A DNA stretch of 64,000 bases from Sphingomonas sp. SORGH_AS_0950 (GCF_030818415.1 NZ_JAUTAE010000001.1:2816001-2880000), one strand, 5' to 3'. Counted from the first letter of the stretch, positions 54,723-63,224 are shown. Numbers and translations are program-made. Notes: generated by a model from the letters alone, not told the origin.

Positions 54723-55421
54723 TTAGGTGCCATTGTTGTAAAAGGGGCATGCAGTTTCTGTTCCGCCGGCTTTATCAAACGAATAGCAAAATTTGGTTTC
54801 GTAGCGTTGCAAAAATGCATCGCTATAGGATATTTTACCAAATACAAATGAGCGGAATTTCCCATTCGACCGAAGTTCGTTCTCCTTTGCTGAGGTATTT
54901 GAGCGTGGTATGGAAATAGTTACGGTATTTCCTATGGCGATTGACTCAGATAAGGGTATCTTGAGCATCGCAGTCCTGCCTATATCTAAATAGGTGCCAA
55001 GTGGTGTAATGGCAACATTTGCAAGCATGCGTGCTTGCATAGCTGTGGATCGTCCAACGTTCTGAATTGTGACAGTAGCATTTCCAGCATCGTCAATGCT
55101 TAGGCTCTGATCAAGCCCTTTGTAAAATACGTTGGGGACAATGCTTACATATGGCCTTTCGCTCTGATGTAGGCTCGCCTCAGCGGTTGCGGCCTGGCGT
55201 GTTGCTGCGTTGGCGCTTACTTGGGCACTCCGTAACGCTGCCAAAGTTGCTTTCGCTTGACGGTCAAGAGCGGCCTGCTGACCTTGAGACGCTTTCGCAA
55301 TTTTCGCCATGGATTTTAAGGCATTGGCTGTATCGCGGCCGTTTTGCACCTGATTCCATTGGGCGATGCCGCTAGAAAAAACAGCGATGATAACGCCAGC
55401 TAAGCCAATCTTATCACTCAT
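54723..55421 (-). CDS. Membrane-anchored protein of unknown function in an AT-rich segment
   Basis: A 232-residue protein from ATG 55421 (the frame stays open to 55589). It has one N-terminal span (IGLAGVIIAVFSSGIA), a long helical, Ala/Gln-rich coiled-coil part (about 30-85), and a C-terminal strand-rich domain with RPYVSIVPNVF and TVTIQNVGRSTAMQ. That membrane-coil-sandwich layout is common among mobile-island proteins of unknown role. Base and codon use are clearly AT-richer than its neighbours, and tRNA-Val lies 225 bases away, which suggests recent acquisition. I cannot name it. Confidence 0.65.
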   Translation of the reverse strand: MSDKIGLAGVIIAVFSSGIAQWNQVQNGRDTANALKSMAKIAKASQGQQAALDRQAKATLAALRSAQVSANAATRQAATAEASLHQSERPYVSIVPNVFYKGLDQSLSIDDAGNATVTIQNVGRSTAMQARMLANVAITPLGTYLDIGRTAMLKIPLSESIAIGNTVTISIPRSNTSAKENELRSNGKFRSFVFGKISYSDAFLQRYETKFCYSFDKAGGTETACPFYNNGT

Positions 55422-55645
55422 TGAGATAGATTTGTTATTTTGGACGGCTTTTGAGGGCTGGATTGGTTCAGAGCTTCTACGGAGGCTCAACCGATTCTTG
55501 CGGTATGTCTGGGGCATACAATCTATCTTATTCGAACGGCAGAATTTGTATGGGATGCCGCAACTTGAAAGGTTTTGCCAGCAAGGCATTCAGGTCATGC
55601 CTAATTTCCACTGTAAGGCGCAATTGAATACATCATACATTGGAA

Positions 55646-55721
55646 TGGTGGGCGATGACGGGCTCGAACCGCCGACATTCTCGGTGTAAACGAGACGCTC
55701 TACCAACTGAGCTAATCGCCC
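55646..55721 (-). tRNA. tRNA-Val (anticodon TAC)
   Basis: A 76-base cloverleaf read on minus: acceptor GGGCGAT/ATCGCCC, D-arm AGCTCAGTTGGTAGAGC, anticodon loop TTTACAC giving TAC, T-arm with GGTTCGAGCCC, and an encoded CCA end. It flanks the AT-rich segment, as integration sites of islands often do. Confidence 0.97.
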
Positions 55722-55905
55722 CCTCTCGGGAAGCCACGCCTAATGCCGGGGTGTCGGGCATCTGGCAAGCCGCTTTTGCGTCGCGAACCGCAGCGGTTCC
55801 TTTGTTGGATACAAAGCCGATCGCATCCGGTACATAACAGGAACATCGGAGGCGGCCTGACCGGGGGAGCGGTCGGGAGCGTCCGGTGCTTCGGGGGGAG
55901 CGGGG

Positions 55906-56382
55906 ATGGCCGGAACGGGGGAGGGCGCGCGGTGGACGCAGGCGCGGCGACGGCAATTCCTGGCGGCGCTGGCGGTCAGCGCGGATGCGGGCGTGGCGGC
56001 GCGGGCGGTGGGAGAGACGCTGGGCGCCGTGCGCGGGTTGCGGCGACGCGATCCGACCTTCGCGGAGGGCTGGGCCGAGGCGATCGGCGCGGCGCACGCG
56101 CTGGTCGAGGAAGGCCTGCTGCGCCGGATGCTGACCCTGTTGGCCCAGGGTGGGGAGGAGGGCGGAGAGGCCGGTGCGGGGACCACCGGCCTCTCCATCA
56201 CCCCGCCGCTCTCGGCCACCGAGGTGCAACTCTATCTGAAGCTGCTCGCCCGGCGGGATGCGCTGGCGCAGGCCGGTGACGGGGCGAGCGCGGCGGCGCG
56301 GGCCGATGCGGCGGAGACCGATGCGGCGCTGGAACGCGCGCTCGACGGCCTGGCGCGGCGGCGGTTGAAGGGGATGGCGTGA
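55906..56382 (+). CDS. GTA small-terminase-like protein
   Basis: A 158-residue protein at the head of the GTA cluster. The N-terminal part (WTQARRRQFLAALAVS to LRRRDPTFAEGW) is a helix-turn-helix like that of phage small terminases, which mark DNA for packaging; the rest is helical and Ala-rich. In the Rhodobacter GTA the equivalent protein is not sequence specific. ATG 55906 follows GGGGGGAGCGGGG. Its stop overlaps the next start. Confidence 0.8.
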   Translation: MAGTGEGARWTQARRRQFLAALAVSADAGVAARAVGETLGAVRGLRRRDPTFAEGWAEAIGAAHALVEEGLLRRMLTLLAQGGEEGGEAGAGTTGLSITPPLSATEVQLYLKLLARRDALAQAGDGASAAARADAAETDAALERALDGLARRRLKGMA

Positions 56383-57692
56383 TGGCGGGAGAGGATGCGG
56401 CGACGCGGCTCGCCACGCTGGCGATGCTGGAACCGGAGGCGCGGGGGCAGGCGTTGGCGGCGCTGACCCCGGCGCAGAAGCGCGAGCTGGTCGAGCGATG
56501 GGAATTATGGGCGCATGACGGACAGATTGCGCCGCCGGGCGACTGGCGGGTCTGGCTGATCCGCGCGGGGCGCGGCTTCGGCAAGACGCGTGCGGGGGCG
56601 GAGTGGGTGAGTGCGCTCGCCCGCGACAATCCGGGCGCGCGGATCGCGCTGATGGGGGCGACCCTTCGCGATGTCGAGCGGGTGATGGTGCGCGGCGAAA
56701 GCGGTCTGCTGGCGGTGGCGCGCAAGGGGGAGACGCCGCGCTGGATCGGCAGCCTGGGGCAGGTGCATTTCGCATCGGGCGCGATCGGCTTCGCCTATTC
56801 GGCGGCGGCGCCCGAGGCTCTGCGCGGGCCGCAGCATCATGCGGCCTGGTGCGACGAACTGGGCAAATGGAAGGGGGAGGCCGGGTGGGACAATCTGATG
56901 ATGACGCTCCGGCTGGGGGAACGCCCCCGCGTGCTGGTCACGACCACGCCGCGCGCGACGCCGCTGATGCGCAAGGTCATGGCGCTGCCCGATTGCGTGG
57001 AGACGATCGGGCGGACCAGCGACAATGCGCATCTGCCCGACAGCTTCCAGGAGGCGATGCTGGCGCAATATGGCGACACGCGGCTGGGGCGGCAGGAACT
57101 GGACGGCGAGATGGTCGACGATCGCGAGGGGGCCTTGTGGACCCGCGCGCTGCTCGACCGGCAGCGGGCGAAGACGGTGCCCGCGCTCGACCGGGTGGTG
57201 GTCGGCGTCGATCCGCCCGCGACCAGCAGCGGCGATGCCTGCGGGATCGTCGCGGTCGGGCTGGGCCGCGACGGGCATGGCTATGTGCTGGAGGACGCGA
57301 GCGAAGCGGGGCTGTCGCCCGAGGGCTGGGCGGCGCGGGTCGCGGGCTGCGCCAGGCGCAACCGCGCGGACCGGGTGGTGGCCGAGCGCAACCAGGGCGG
57401 CGACATGGTGGAGAGCGTGCTGCGGCTCGCCGACCCGACCCTGCCGGTGCATCTGGTCTATGCCTCGATTGGCAAAGCCGCGCGGGCCGAGCCGGTGTCG
57501 TTTCTCTATGCGCAGGGGCGGGTGTGGCATGCGCGCGGCTTCCCTGCGCTGGAGGACGAGCTGTGCGGGCTGGGCGTGGCGGGAGCCTATGACGGGCCGG
57601 GCCGCTCGCCGGATCGCGCGGACGCGCTGGTCTGGGCGCTGACCGAGTTGATGCTGTCGGGCCGGGGGCCGCCGGGGATACGGAATTTATGA
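56382..57692 (+). CDS. GTA large terminase (DNA packaging ATPase/nuclease)
   Basis: A 436-residue motor that drives host DNA into GTA heads. The Walker A variant is RAGRGFGKTRAGAEW, the Walker B region AAWCDELGKW, and the RNase-H-like nuclease domain has VVGVDPP, AERNQGGDM and SPDRADALVWAL. ATG 56382 shares one base with the upstream stop; GTG 56379 is possible. It corresponds to gene 2 of the Rhodobacter capsulatus GTA. A palindromic element follows before the portal gene. Confidence 0.93.
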   Translation: MAGEDAATRLATLAMLEPEARGQALAALTPAQKRELVERWELWAHDGQIAPPGDWRVWLIRAGRGFGKTRAGAEWVSALARDNPGARIALMGATLRDVERVMVRGESGLLAVARKGETPRWIGSLGQVHFASGAIGFAYSAAAPEALRGPQHHAAWCDELGKWKGEAGWDNLMMTLRLGERPRVLVTTTPRATPLMRKVMALPDCVETIGRTSDNAHLPDSFQEAMLAQYGDTRLGRQELDGEMVDDREGALWTRALLDRQRAKTVPALDRVVVGVDPPATSSGDACGIVAVGLGRDGHGYVLEDASEAGLSPEGWAARVAGCARRNRADRVVAERNQGGDMVESVLRLADPTLPVHLVYASIGKAARAEPVSFLYAQGRVWHARGFPALEDELCGLGVAGAYDGPGRSPDRADALVWALTELMLSGRGPPGIRNL

Positions 57693-57701
57693 GGTCAGCT
57701 T

Positions 57702-57840
57702 TTCCTCCCCTGCAAGGGGAGGTGGCAGGCCGAAGGCCTGACGGAGGGGTGTCCTGGTTGGAGATGTGGGACTGTCTTCGCGGGCGGTGACACCCCTCCA
57801 CCATCCTGCGGATGGTCCCCCTCCCCTTGCAGGGGAGGAA
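57702..57840. repeat. Palindromic MITE/REP-like element inside the GTA cluster
   Basis: Perfect 21-bp inverted ends, TTCCTCCCCTGCAAGGGGAGG at 57702-57722 trimmed by one base here and its complement at 57820-57840. Inner stems GGAGGGGTGTC (57743-57753) with GACACCCCTCC (57789-57799) and AGGCC/GGCCT complete a folded 139-base unit. It lies between the terminase and portal genes, which are normally close. It is a different family from the 4542 element. Confidence 0.82.
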
Positions 57841-57862
57841 TGGTTTTCGAGGAGATTCGATC

Positions 57863-58966
57863 ATGAGGATGTTCGGTCGCAAGGCCGGGCGGGGGGCTGC
57901 GCGTCCCTTGCTCGGGCTGGGCTTGGCCCGGTCGGGGGTGCCGCTGACGGGGGCGGCGCCGTCCTATGAAAGCCAGGTGCGCGAGGGCTATCTGCGCAAC
58001 CCGGTGGCGCAGCGAGCGGTGCGGATGGTCGCGGGCGGACTGGCGGAAGCACCGCTGGTCGCCTCGCACCCCGAGCTGGTCGCGCTGGTCGCGGCGCGCA
58101 GCGAGGGGCAGGCGCTGCTGGAGACGGTCGCCACCCATATGCTGCTGCACGGCAATGCCTATGTGCAGTTGCTGCGCGACGGCGATGGCGCGGTCGTCGA
58201 GCTGTTCGCGCTGCGCCCCGAACGGGTGACGATGGAGCTGGACGCGAGCGGCTGGCCCGCCGCCTATCTCTACCGCGCAGGGGGTCGGGTGACGACGCTG
58301 CCGGTCGATCCGGTCCGGCCGCAGGTGGTGCATCTGAAAAGCTGTCACCCGCTCGACGATCATTATGGGCTGGGCTGTCTCGGCGCGGCGGCGGGGGCGA
58401 TCGCGATCCACAATGCGGCGGCGACGTGGAACCGCGCGCTGCTCGACAATGCGGCGCGGCCGTCGGGGGCGCTGGTCTATGATCCGGGCGACGGCTCGAC
58501 CCTGACCCCCGACCAGTTCGAGCGGCTGCGCGCCGAGATGGAAGGCTTTGCGGGCAGCGGCAATGCGGGGCGGCCGCTGCTGCTGGAAGGCGGGCTGAAA
58601 TGGCAGGCGATGAGCCTGACGCCGGCGGAGCTGGACTTCATCGCGGCCAAGGCGTCGGCGGCGCGCGAGATCGCGCTGGCCTTTGGCGTGCCGCCGATGC
58701 TGCTCGGCCTGCCCGGCGACAACACCTATGCCAATTATCGCGAGGCCAACCGCGCGCTGTGGCGCCAGGCGATCTTGCCGCTGGCGGGGGCGATCCTGAG
58801 CGGGCTGTCGCAGGGGCTGGCGGGCTGGTTCGAGGGGGCGAGCCTGTCGGTCGATGTGAATCGCGTCACCGCGCTGGCCGAGGAGCGGCAGATGCTGTGG
58901 CAAATGGCGGCGAGCGCGGACTTCCTCGATCCGGCGGAGAAGCGCCAGATGGTCGGCCTGTCATGA
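57863..58966 (+). CDS. GTA portal protein (HK97 family)
   Basis: A 367-residue portal, the dodecameric ring at the head vertex through which DNA is packed. SYESQVREGYLRNPVAQRAV near the N-terminus, LLHGNAYVQLLRD, PVRPQVVHLKS and AFGVPPMLLGLPGDNTYANY are the family motifs. ATG 57863 follows GAGGAG. The stop overlaps the next gene's ATG. It corresponds to GTA gene 3. Confidence 0.93.
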   Translation: MRMFGRKAGRGAARPLLGLGLARSGVPLTGAAPSYESQVREGYLRNPVAQRAVRMVAGGLAEAPLVASHPELVALVAARSEGQALLETVATHMLLHGNAYVQLLRDGDGAVVELFALRPERVTMELDASGWPAAYLYRAGGRVTTLPVDPVRPQVVHLKSCHPLDDHYGLGCLGAAAGAIAIHNAAATWNRALLDNAARPSGALVYDPGDGSTLTPDQFERLRAEMEGFAGSGNAGRPLLLEGGLKWQAMSLTPAELDFIAAKASAAREIALAFGVPPMLLGLPGDNTYANYREANRALWRQAILPLAGAILSGLSQGLAGWFEGASLSVDVNRVTALAEERQMLWQMAASADFLDPAEKRQMVGLS

Positions 58967-59268
58967 GCGGCGATGTTCTGGCGCGGCTGCTGGCGCAGGC
59001 GGCGGACAGCGGGGCGGACCTCGTGACGCTGCGCGCGGTCGCCGAGGAAGCGGGCGAACTGGGCGCGACGCGTGCGCTGACCCGGCTGGGCCTTTCGGAC
59101 GCCGAGGCGGCGGGGGATGTCGCGGAACTGCGCGAGCTGCTGACCGCGTGGCGCGAGGCCAAGTCGTCGGTGTGGAAGAGCATGGTCGGCTGGATCAGCC
59201 GCTTGCTCGGCGCGCTGCTGCTGGCGGGAATCGCGATGCGGCTGGGGATGGAGGACTGGCTGAAATGA
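58963..59268 (+). CDS. Small GTA-cluster protein with one membrane span
   Basis: A 101-residue protein with helical N-terminal part (LVTLRAVAEEAGELGATRAL) and a C-terminal hydrophobic segment (about 76-94, ISRLLGALLLAGIAMRL). It overlaps portal and protease genes by four bases on each side, so it is part of the transcript. Genes of this type sit at this place in other alphaproteobacterial GTA clusters; the role is unknown. A membrane span in a head operon is notable. Confidence 0.78.
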   Translation: MSGDVLARLLAQAADSGADLVTLRAVAEEAGELGATRALTRLGLSDAEAAGDVAELRELLTAWREAKSSVWKSMVGWISRLLGALLLAGIAMRLGMEDWLK

Positions 59269-59645
59269 GCCTTTCCTTCACCGGCTATGCCGCGATCTGG
59301 GACCGGATGGACCGGGTGGGCGACGTCATGCGGCGCGGCGCGTTTGCGGGCGCGGGGCGGGTGCCGCTCCTCTGGCAGCATCGCGGGGCGGCGATGGGGC
59401 GGATCGAGTCGCTCGTCGAGGACGCCACCGGGCTGGCGGTCGCGGGCGTGGTCGAGGACCCCGCGCTCGCCGCGCTGGTCCGGTCGGGCGCGGTGGCGGG
59501 GCTGTCGGTCGGTTATCGCCCGCGCGTCGTCCACCAGGGCGCGGCCCGCGCGATCCTGTCGGCGGAACTCATCGAGATCAGCCTGGTGACGGTGCCGATG
59601 CAACCGCTCGCCCGCGTGAATCACCTTTCAACCAAGGGGAATTGA
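59265..59645 (+). CDS. GTA prohead protease
   Basis: A 126-residue serine protease of the HK97 type that trims capsid subunits during head maturation. FTGYAAIWDRMDRVGDVM opens the domain; the catalytic His is in PLLWQHRG, the Ser in GLSVGYRPR, and EISLVTVPMQP near the end is conserved. It is shorter than phage relatives but keeps the active residues. It starts with ATGA overlap and ends one base before the capsid gene. Equivalent to GTA gene 4. Confidence 0.92.
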   Translation: MSLSFTGYAAIWDRMDRVGDVMRRGAFAGAGRVPLLWQHRGAAMGRIESLVEDATGLAVAGVVEDPALAALVRSGAVAGLSVGYRPRVVHQGAARAILSAELIEISLVTVPMQPLARVNHLSTKGN

Positions 59646-59646
59646 T

Positions 59647-60645
59647 ATGGACGTGATCGAACGACCCGTGCTGGACGGCGCGCGCGACAAGAGCGACGGC
59701 GCGTTCGGCGGCTATGTGCGCAGCGGCACCACCGTCGAGCTGAAGGCCTTTACCGGCACGACCGGGGACAGCGGCGGCTTTGCCGTCCCGCGTGAGATCG
59801 ATGCGGCGATCGCCTCGGTCCTGAAGACCGTCTCGCCGATCCGGGGCATCGCCAATGTCGTGGCGGTGGGATCGGCGGGCTATCGCAAGCTGATCACCAC
59901 CGGCGGCACGCCGTCGGGCTGGGCGAGCGAGACGGCGGCGCGGCCCGAGACCGCGACGCCCGCCTTTGTCGAGCTGGCGCCGCCGATGGGCGAACTCTAT
60001 GCCAATCCCTCGGCCAGCCAGGCGATGCTGGACGATGCGGCGTTCGACGTCGAGGGCTGGCTGGCGGAGGAGATCGCCACCGAGTTCGCACGGGCCGAGG
60101 GCCAGGCCTTCATCACCGGATCGGGCGTCAACCGGCCGCGCGGCTTGCTGACCAGCCCGATATCCTCGGCCCGGGACGGCACCCGCCCCTTCGGCACGCT
60201 GCAATATCTGGCGAGCGGGGCACCCGGCGCGTTCGGGCCCGCCCCCGACGAACGGCTGGTCGACCTGATCCAGTCGCTTCGTGCGCCCTATCGCCAGGGG
60301 GCGTGCTTCGTGATGAACGCCGCAACCTCGGCGCGCATCCGCAAGATCAAGTCGGGCGACGGCCAGTTCCTGTGGGCGCCGGGGCTGGTGGCGGGGCAGC
60401 CCGCGACGCTGCTCGGCTATCCGGTGGTCGAGGCGGAGGACATGCCCGACATTGCCGAGAATAGCTGCGCGATCGCGTTCGGCAATTTCCGGCTCGGCTA
60501 TCTGATCGCCGAGCGCGCCGAGACGGCGATCCTGCGCGATCCGTACAGCAACAAGCCGTTCGTCACCTTCTACGCCACGCGGCGGGTCGGCGGCTGTGTC
60601 AGCGACTCGGAGGCGATCAAGCTGATGAAGTTCGCGACGAACTGA
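59647..60645 (+). CDS. GTA major capsid protein (HK97 fold)
   Basis: A 332-residue HK97-type shell protein. The mature part starts at about residue 17 (DGAFGGYVRSGTTVELKAF) and shows FAVPREIDAAI, ASETAARPET, the E-loop and A-domain, and a long tail to LMKFATN. Only about 14-16 residues precede the usual cleavage region, so the delta (scaffold) domain of about 100 residues found in the Rhodobacter GTA capsid is almost absent. A strong hairpin follows the gene. Equivalent to GTA gene 5. Confidence 0.94.
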   Translation: MDVIERPVLDGARDKSDGAFGGYVRSGTTVELKAFTGTTGDSGGFAVPREIDAAIASVLKTVSPIRGIANVVAVGSAGYRKLITTGGTPSGWASETAARPETATPAFVELAPPMGELYANPSASQAMLDDAAFDVEGWLAEEIATEFARAEGQAFITGSGVNRPRGLLTSPISSARDGTRPFGTLQYLASGAPGAFGPAPDERLVDLIQSLRAPYRQGACFVMNAATSARIRKIKSGDGQFLWAPGLVAGQPATLLGYPVVEAEDMPDIAENSCAIAFGNFRLGYLIAERAETAILRDPYSNKPFVTFYATRRVGGCVSDSEAIKLMKFATN

Positions 60646-60660
60646 ACCCTCGGAAAAATC

Positions 60661-60685
60661 GGGGCAGCCGGCAGGCGGCTGCCCC
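60661..60685 (+). terminator. Strong hairpin after the capsid gene
   Basis: GGGGCAGCCG (60661-60670) pairs perfectly with CGGCTGCCCC (60676-60685) round GCAGG, 15 bases after the capsid stop. No T-run follows; it may act as an RNA-stabilising end or partial terminator that raises capsid output. The rest of the gap to 60842 shows no gene. Confidence 0.55.
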
Positions 60686-60842
60686 GTAGTTCAGGGAGGA
60701 TGCCGGACCCGGCCGGGGGGCGCGGGGTCGGCATGGCCGGTGCCCAAGGGGGAGGCGGGCAGCGGCTGAGCAGGTCTCTGCTCCCCAAGTGTGACGATCA
60801 TATGTCGCGCCTGTCGCAACTTGTATCGGTGAAGGAGAATTC

Positions 60843-61340
60843 ATGATGAGCGGGACGATGGAGCCCCTGCCCGCCGCGACCGTGACGGCGGCGGCGGGCG
60901 CGGTGCGCGCGCTGTTGCGGCTGGACGAGGGCAATGAGGCGGCGCTGGTCGAGCGGGTCGCGGGCGTCGCGCTGGGGCTGGCCGAGTCCTTTTGCGGGCA
61001 GCTGCTGATCGCGCGAGTCGTCGAGGAGCCGGTGACGGCGTCGGTCGCGTGGCAGGCGCTATCGGCGACGCCGGTCGGCGCGATCCTGTCGGAGGGCGAG
61101 GGGGCGATAGACCGTGATGGTCGTGGCTGGGTCCGTACCGGCGCGGCGATCACGGTGCGTTATCGCGCCGGGCTGGCAGCGGACTGGACGGGCTTGCCGC
61201 CCGAGATCGCGCATGGCGTGGCGATCATGGGCGCGCATCTGTTCGACAATCGCGAGGCCGCCGCCGTACCGCCCGCGGCGGTCGCGGCGCTGTGGCGGCC
61301 CTGGCGGCGGATGCGGCTCGATACGCCGAGGCGGTCGTGA
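60843..61340 (+). CDS. GTA head-tail connector protein
   Basis: A 165-residue protein matching the phage gp6-like connector type, which sits under the portal. Helical N-terminal part (VRALLRLDEGNEAALVERVAGVA), a strand-rich middle and the ending ALWRPWRRMRL with preceding AAVPPAAVAAL are family traits. Two ATG codons in tandem (60843, 60846) are possible starts, behind AAGGAGA. The stop overlaps the next GTG. Equivalent to GTA gene 6. Confidence 0.85.
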   Translation: MMSGTMEPLPAATVTAAAGAVRALLRLDEGNEAALVERVAGVALGLAESFCGQLLIARVVEEPVTASVAWQALSATPVGAILSEGEGAIDRDGRGWVRTGAAITVRYRAGLAADWTGLPPEIAHGVAIMGAHLFDNREAAAVPPAAVAALWRPWRRMRLDTPRRS

Positions 61341-61726
61341 CCGCGCGCGAGGCGCTGCGCACCGGCCTGTTGACCGGCTTGCGCACCGTTTTGCAGCCGC
61401 TGGCGGTGACGGTGTTCGACGCGGTCCCGGTGCGCGGCGGCGTCCCGCAGGCGGTGCTGGGCGAGCCGAGCGACAGCGACTGGGGCGCGGCGGGGATCGA
61501 GGGACGCGAGCTGCGCGTGACCGTGACGCTGAGCGACGAGGGCGAACAGCCCCGGCGGCTGCGCGCGGCGATGCAGGCGGTCGAGGGGATCGCGCTGCCC
61601 GCCGCGCTGTCGGACGGATGGCGGGTCGCCGGGCTGGCGGTCATCGCGACACGCATGGCGAAGACGGGCGCGCGCTGGACCGCGAGCGTCGAATGGCGCG
61701 CCCGTTTGTGGCGCGCGGGACAATAA
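61337..61726 (+). CDS. GTA tail-terminator-like protein (DUF3168)
   Basis: A 129-residue protein of the DUF3168 group, which caps the tail tube at the head. Opening REALRTGLLTGLRTVL, then VFDAVPVRGGVPQAVLGE and EGRELRVTVTLSDEGEQPRRLRAAM are typical. GTG 61337 overlaps the connector stop (GTGA). Equivalent to GTA gene 8; no separate gene 7 is seen between it and the connector. Confidence 0.87.
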   Translation: MTAREALRTGLLTGLRTVLQPLAVTVFDAVPVRGGVPQAVLGEPSDSDWGAAGIEGRELRVTVTLSDEGEQPRRLRAAMQAVEGIALPAALSDGWRVAGLAVIATRMAKTGARWTASVEWRARLWRAGQ

Positions 61727-61737
61727 GGGGGGACATC

Positions 61738-62145
61738 ATGGCGATCGAAAAGGGAAGCGCCTTTCTGCTCAAGATCGGCGACGGGGCCGAGCCGCCCGCC
61801 TTCGCGACGATGGCGGGGCTGCGCACGACGCAGCTGTCGATCAACGGCGAGACGGTGGTGGTGACGAACAAGGATTCGGGCGGCTGGCGCGAGCTGCTGT
61901 CCGGCGCGGGGGTGCGGCATGTCAGCGTCGCGGGCGCGGGCGTGTTCACCGGATCGGCGGCGGAAGCGCGGATGCGCGGCCATGCGCTGGCGGGCACGAT
62001 CGAGACCTATCGGCTGAGCTTCGAGAGCGGCGGGTCGATGACCGGCCGGTTCCTGGTCACGCGCCTCGACTATAGTGGCGATTTCGGCGGCGAGCGGACC
62101 TACACGCTGGCGCTCGAAAGCTCCGGCCCGGTGGTGGCGGCATGA
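61738..62145 (+). CDS. GTA major tail protein
   Basis: A 135-residue tail-tube subunit of the TP901-1 type. KGSAFLLKIGDG, FATMAGLRTTQLSINGETV, VTNKDSGGWREL and the GVFTGSAAE loop are the family's conserved parts. ATG 61738 is preceded by AAGGGGGGA. It overlaps the next gene by ATGA. Equivalent to GTA gene 9. Confidence 0.92.
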   Translation: MAIEKGSAFLLKIGDGAEPPAFATMAGLRTTQLSINGETVVVTNKDSGGWRELLSGAGVRHVSVAGAGVFTGSAAEARMRGHALAGTIETYRLSFESGGSMTGRFLVTRLDYSGDFGGERTYTLALESSGPVVAA

Positions 62146-62456
62146 GCGCCGGGGCCAATCCGGTGCGCGGCGAGGCCGCCTTGCGGGTCGGCGGCGCCGA
62201 GCTGGTCGTGCGGCCGAGCTTCCAGGCGCTGGTCGCGGCGGAGGGCGAGTTGGGCCCGCTGTTCGAACTGGTCGAGCGCGCGGGCGAGGGAAAATTGTCG
62301 CTGGGCGAGGCGGCGGCGCTGATCTGGCACTGCCTGCGCGAGGTGCCCGAAGGGCTCAGCCGCGAGCAGCTGGGCGAGGCGCTGGTCGAGCTGGGGCTGG
62401 CGGCGCTGGCACCGGTGCTGCGGCAATTGCTGCGCCAGATCCTGGGGGGGCGATGA
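62142..62456 (+). CDS. GTA gene 10-like tail assembly protein
   Basis: A 104-residue helical protein with NPVRGEAALRVGG and LVVRPSFQALVAAE, the pattern of the GTA gene 10 family, thought to be a tail assembly chaperone. ATGA overlap on both sides ties it to the major tail and the next small gene. Confidence 0.85.
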   Translation: MSAGANPVRGEAALRVGGAELVVRPSFQALVAAEGELGPLFELVERAGEGKLSLGEAAALIWHCLREVPEGLSREQLGEALVELGLAALAPVLRQLLRQILGGR

Positions 62457-62653
62457 GCTTTGCCGACGATGCGGCGCGGCTGGCGGGGATGGCGGGCGCG
62501 GTGCTGGGCTGGTCGCCCGACCGCTTCTGGCGCGCCACCCCGGCCGAGCTTCACGCGGTGGTCGGGGCCTTGACGGGGGCGGGGCAGGACGGGGGCGATC
62601 CGCCGTCGCGCGCCACGCTCGCCCGGTTGCGGGAGATGTATCCGGATGGATGA
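62453..62653 (+). CDS. Small GTA tail assembly chaperone-like protein
   Basis: A 66-residue protein, MSFADDAARLAGMAGAVLGW then FWRATPAELHAVVGAL, matching the short phage tail assembly chaperone type found between gene 10 and the tape measure in GTA clusters. It overlaps both neighbours. Confidence 0.83.
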   Translation: MSFADDAARLAGMAGAVLGWSPDRFWRATPAELHAVVGALTGAGQDGGDPPSRATLARLREMYPDG

Positions 62654-63182
62654 GCAGGATTTCGCGCCGCGCATCGACATGCGTGGCTTCACCGCCGACA
62701 TGGCCGCGATGCGCGCCGACCTGTCGCAGGGGCTGGGCGATGCTGCCGAGCTGGGCGCGCGTAGCGTCGAGGGGGCGCTGCTCCGGGCGGCGCGGACCGG
62801 CCGGTTCGGTTTCGAGGAGCTGAAGGCGACCGCGCTGTCCGCGCTCGACCAGATCGCCCGCGCGGCGTTGCGGCAGGGGGTGGGGGCGGTCGGTGACGGC
62901 GGCCTGCTGGGTCTGCTGGGCGGACTGGCGTCGGGCCTGCCGGGGCGGGCGACCGGCGGGCCGGTATCGCCCGACCGCCCCTATCTGGTCGGCGAGCGGG
63001 GGCCGGAGGTCTTCGTGCCGACCAGCAGCGGCCGGGTCGAGCCGTTGGGCCGCGCCGCATCACCGCGCGACGTGCGGGTGGCGATCACCATCAACGCCGG
63101 GGCGGGCGAGGCGGCGGGGGTGCTGCAACGCTCCGGCCGCCAGGTGGCGCGTGCGGTTCGCGCGGCGCTCGCGGAGGATTGA
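62646..63182 (+). CDS. GTA tail tape measure protein (short)
   Basis: A 178-residue protein whose length should set tail length. An N-terminal helix with FTADMAAMRADLSQGL, a glycine-rich hydrophobic middle (GGLLGLLGGLASGLPG) and the conserved ATGGPVSPDRPYLVGERGPEVFVPTSSG near residue 105 identify it. It is short even for a GTA, implying a very short tail. Overlaps the upstream gene by eight bases. Equivalent to GTA gene 11. Confidence 0.88.
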   Translation: MDEQDFAPRIDMRGFTADMAAMRADLSQGLGDAAELGARSVEGALLRAARTGRFGFEELKATALSALDQIARAALRQGVGAVGDGGLLGLLGGLASGLPGRATGGPVSPDRPYLVGERGPEVFVPTSSGRVEPLGRAASPRDVRVAITINAGAGEAAGVLQRSGRQVARAVRAALAED

Positions 63183-63224
63183 GGCGCCCGCGACGGCCCG
63201 AGGGACAAGGGGAGGGAAAAACCG

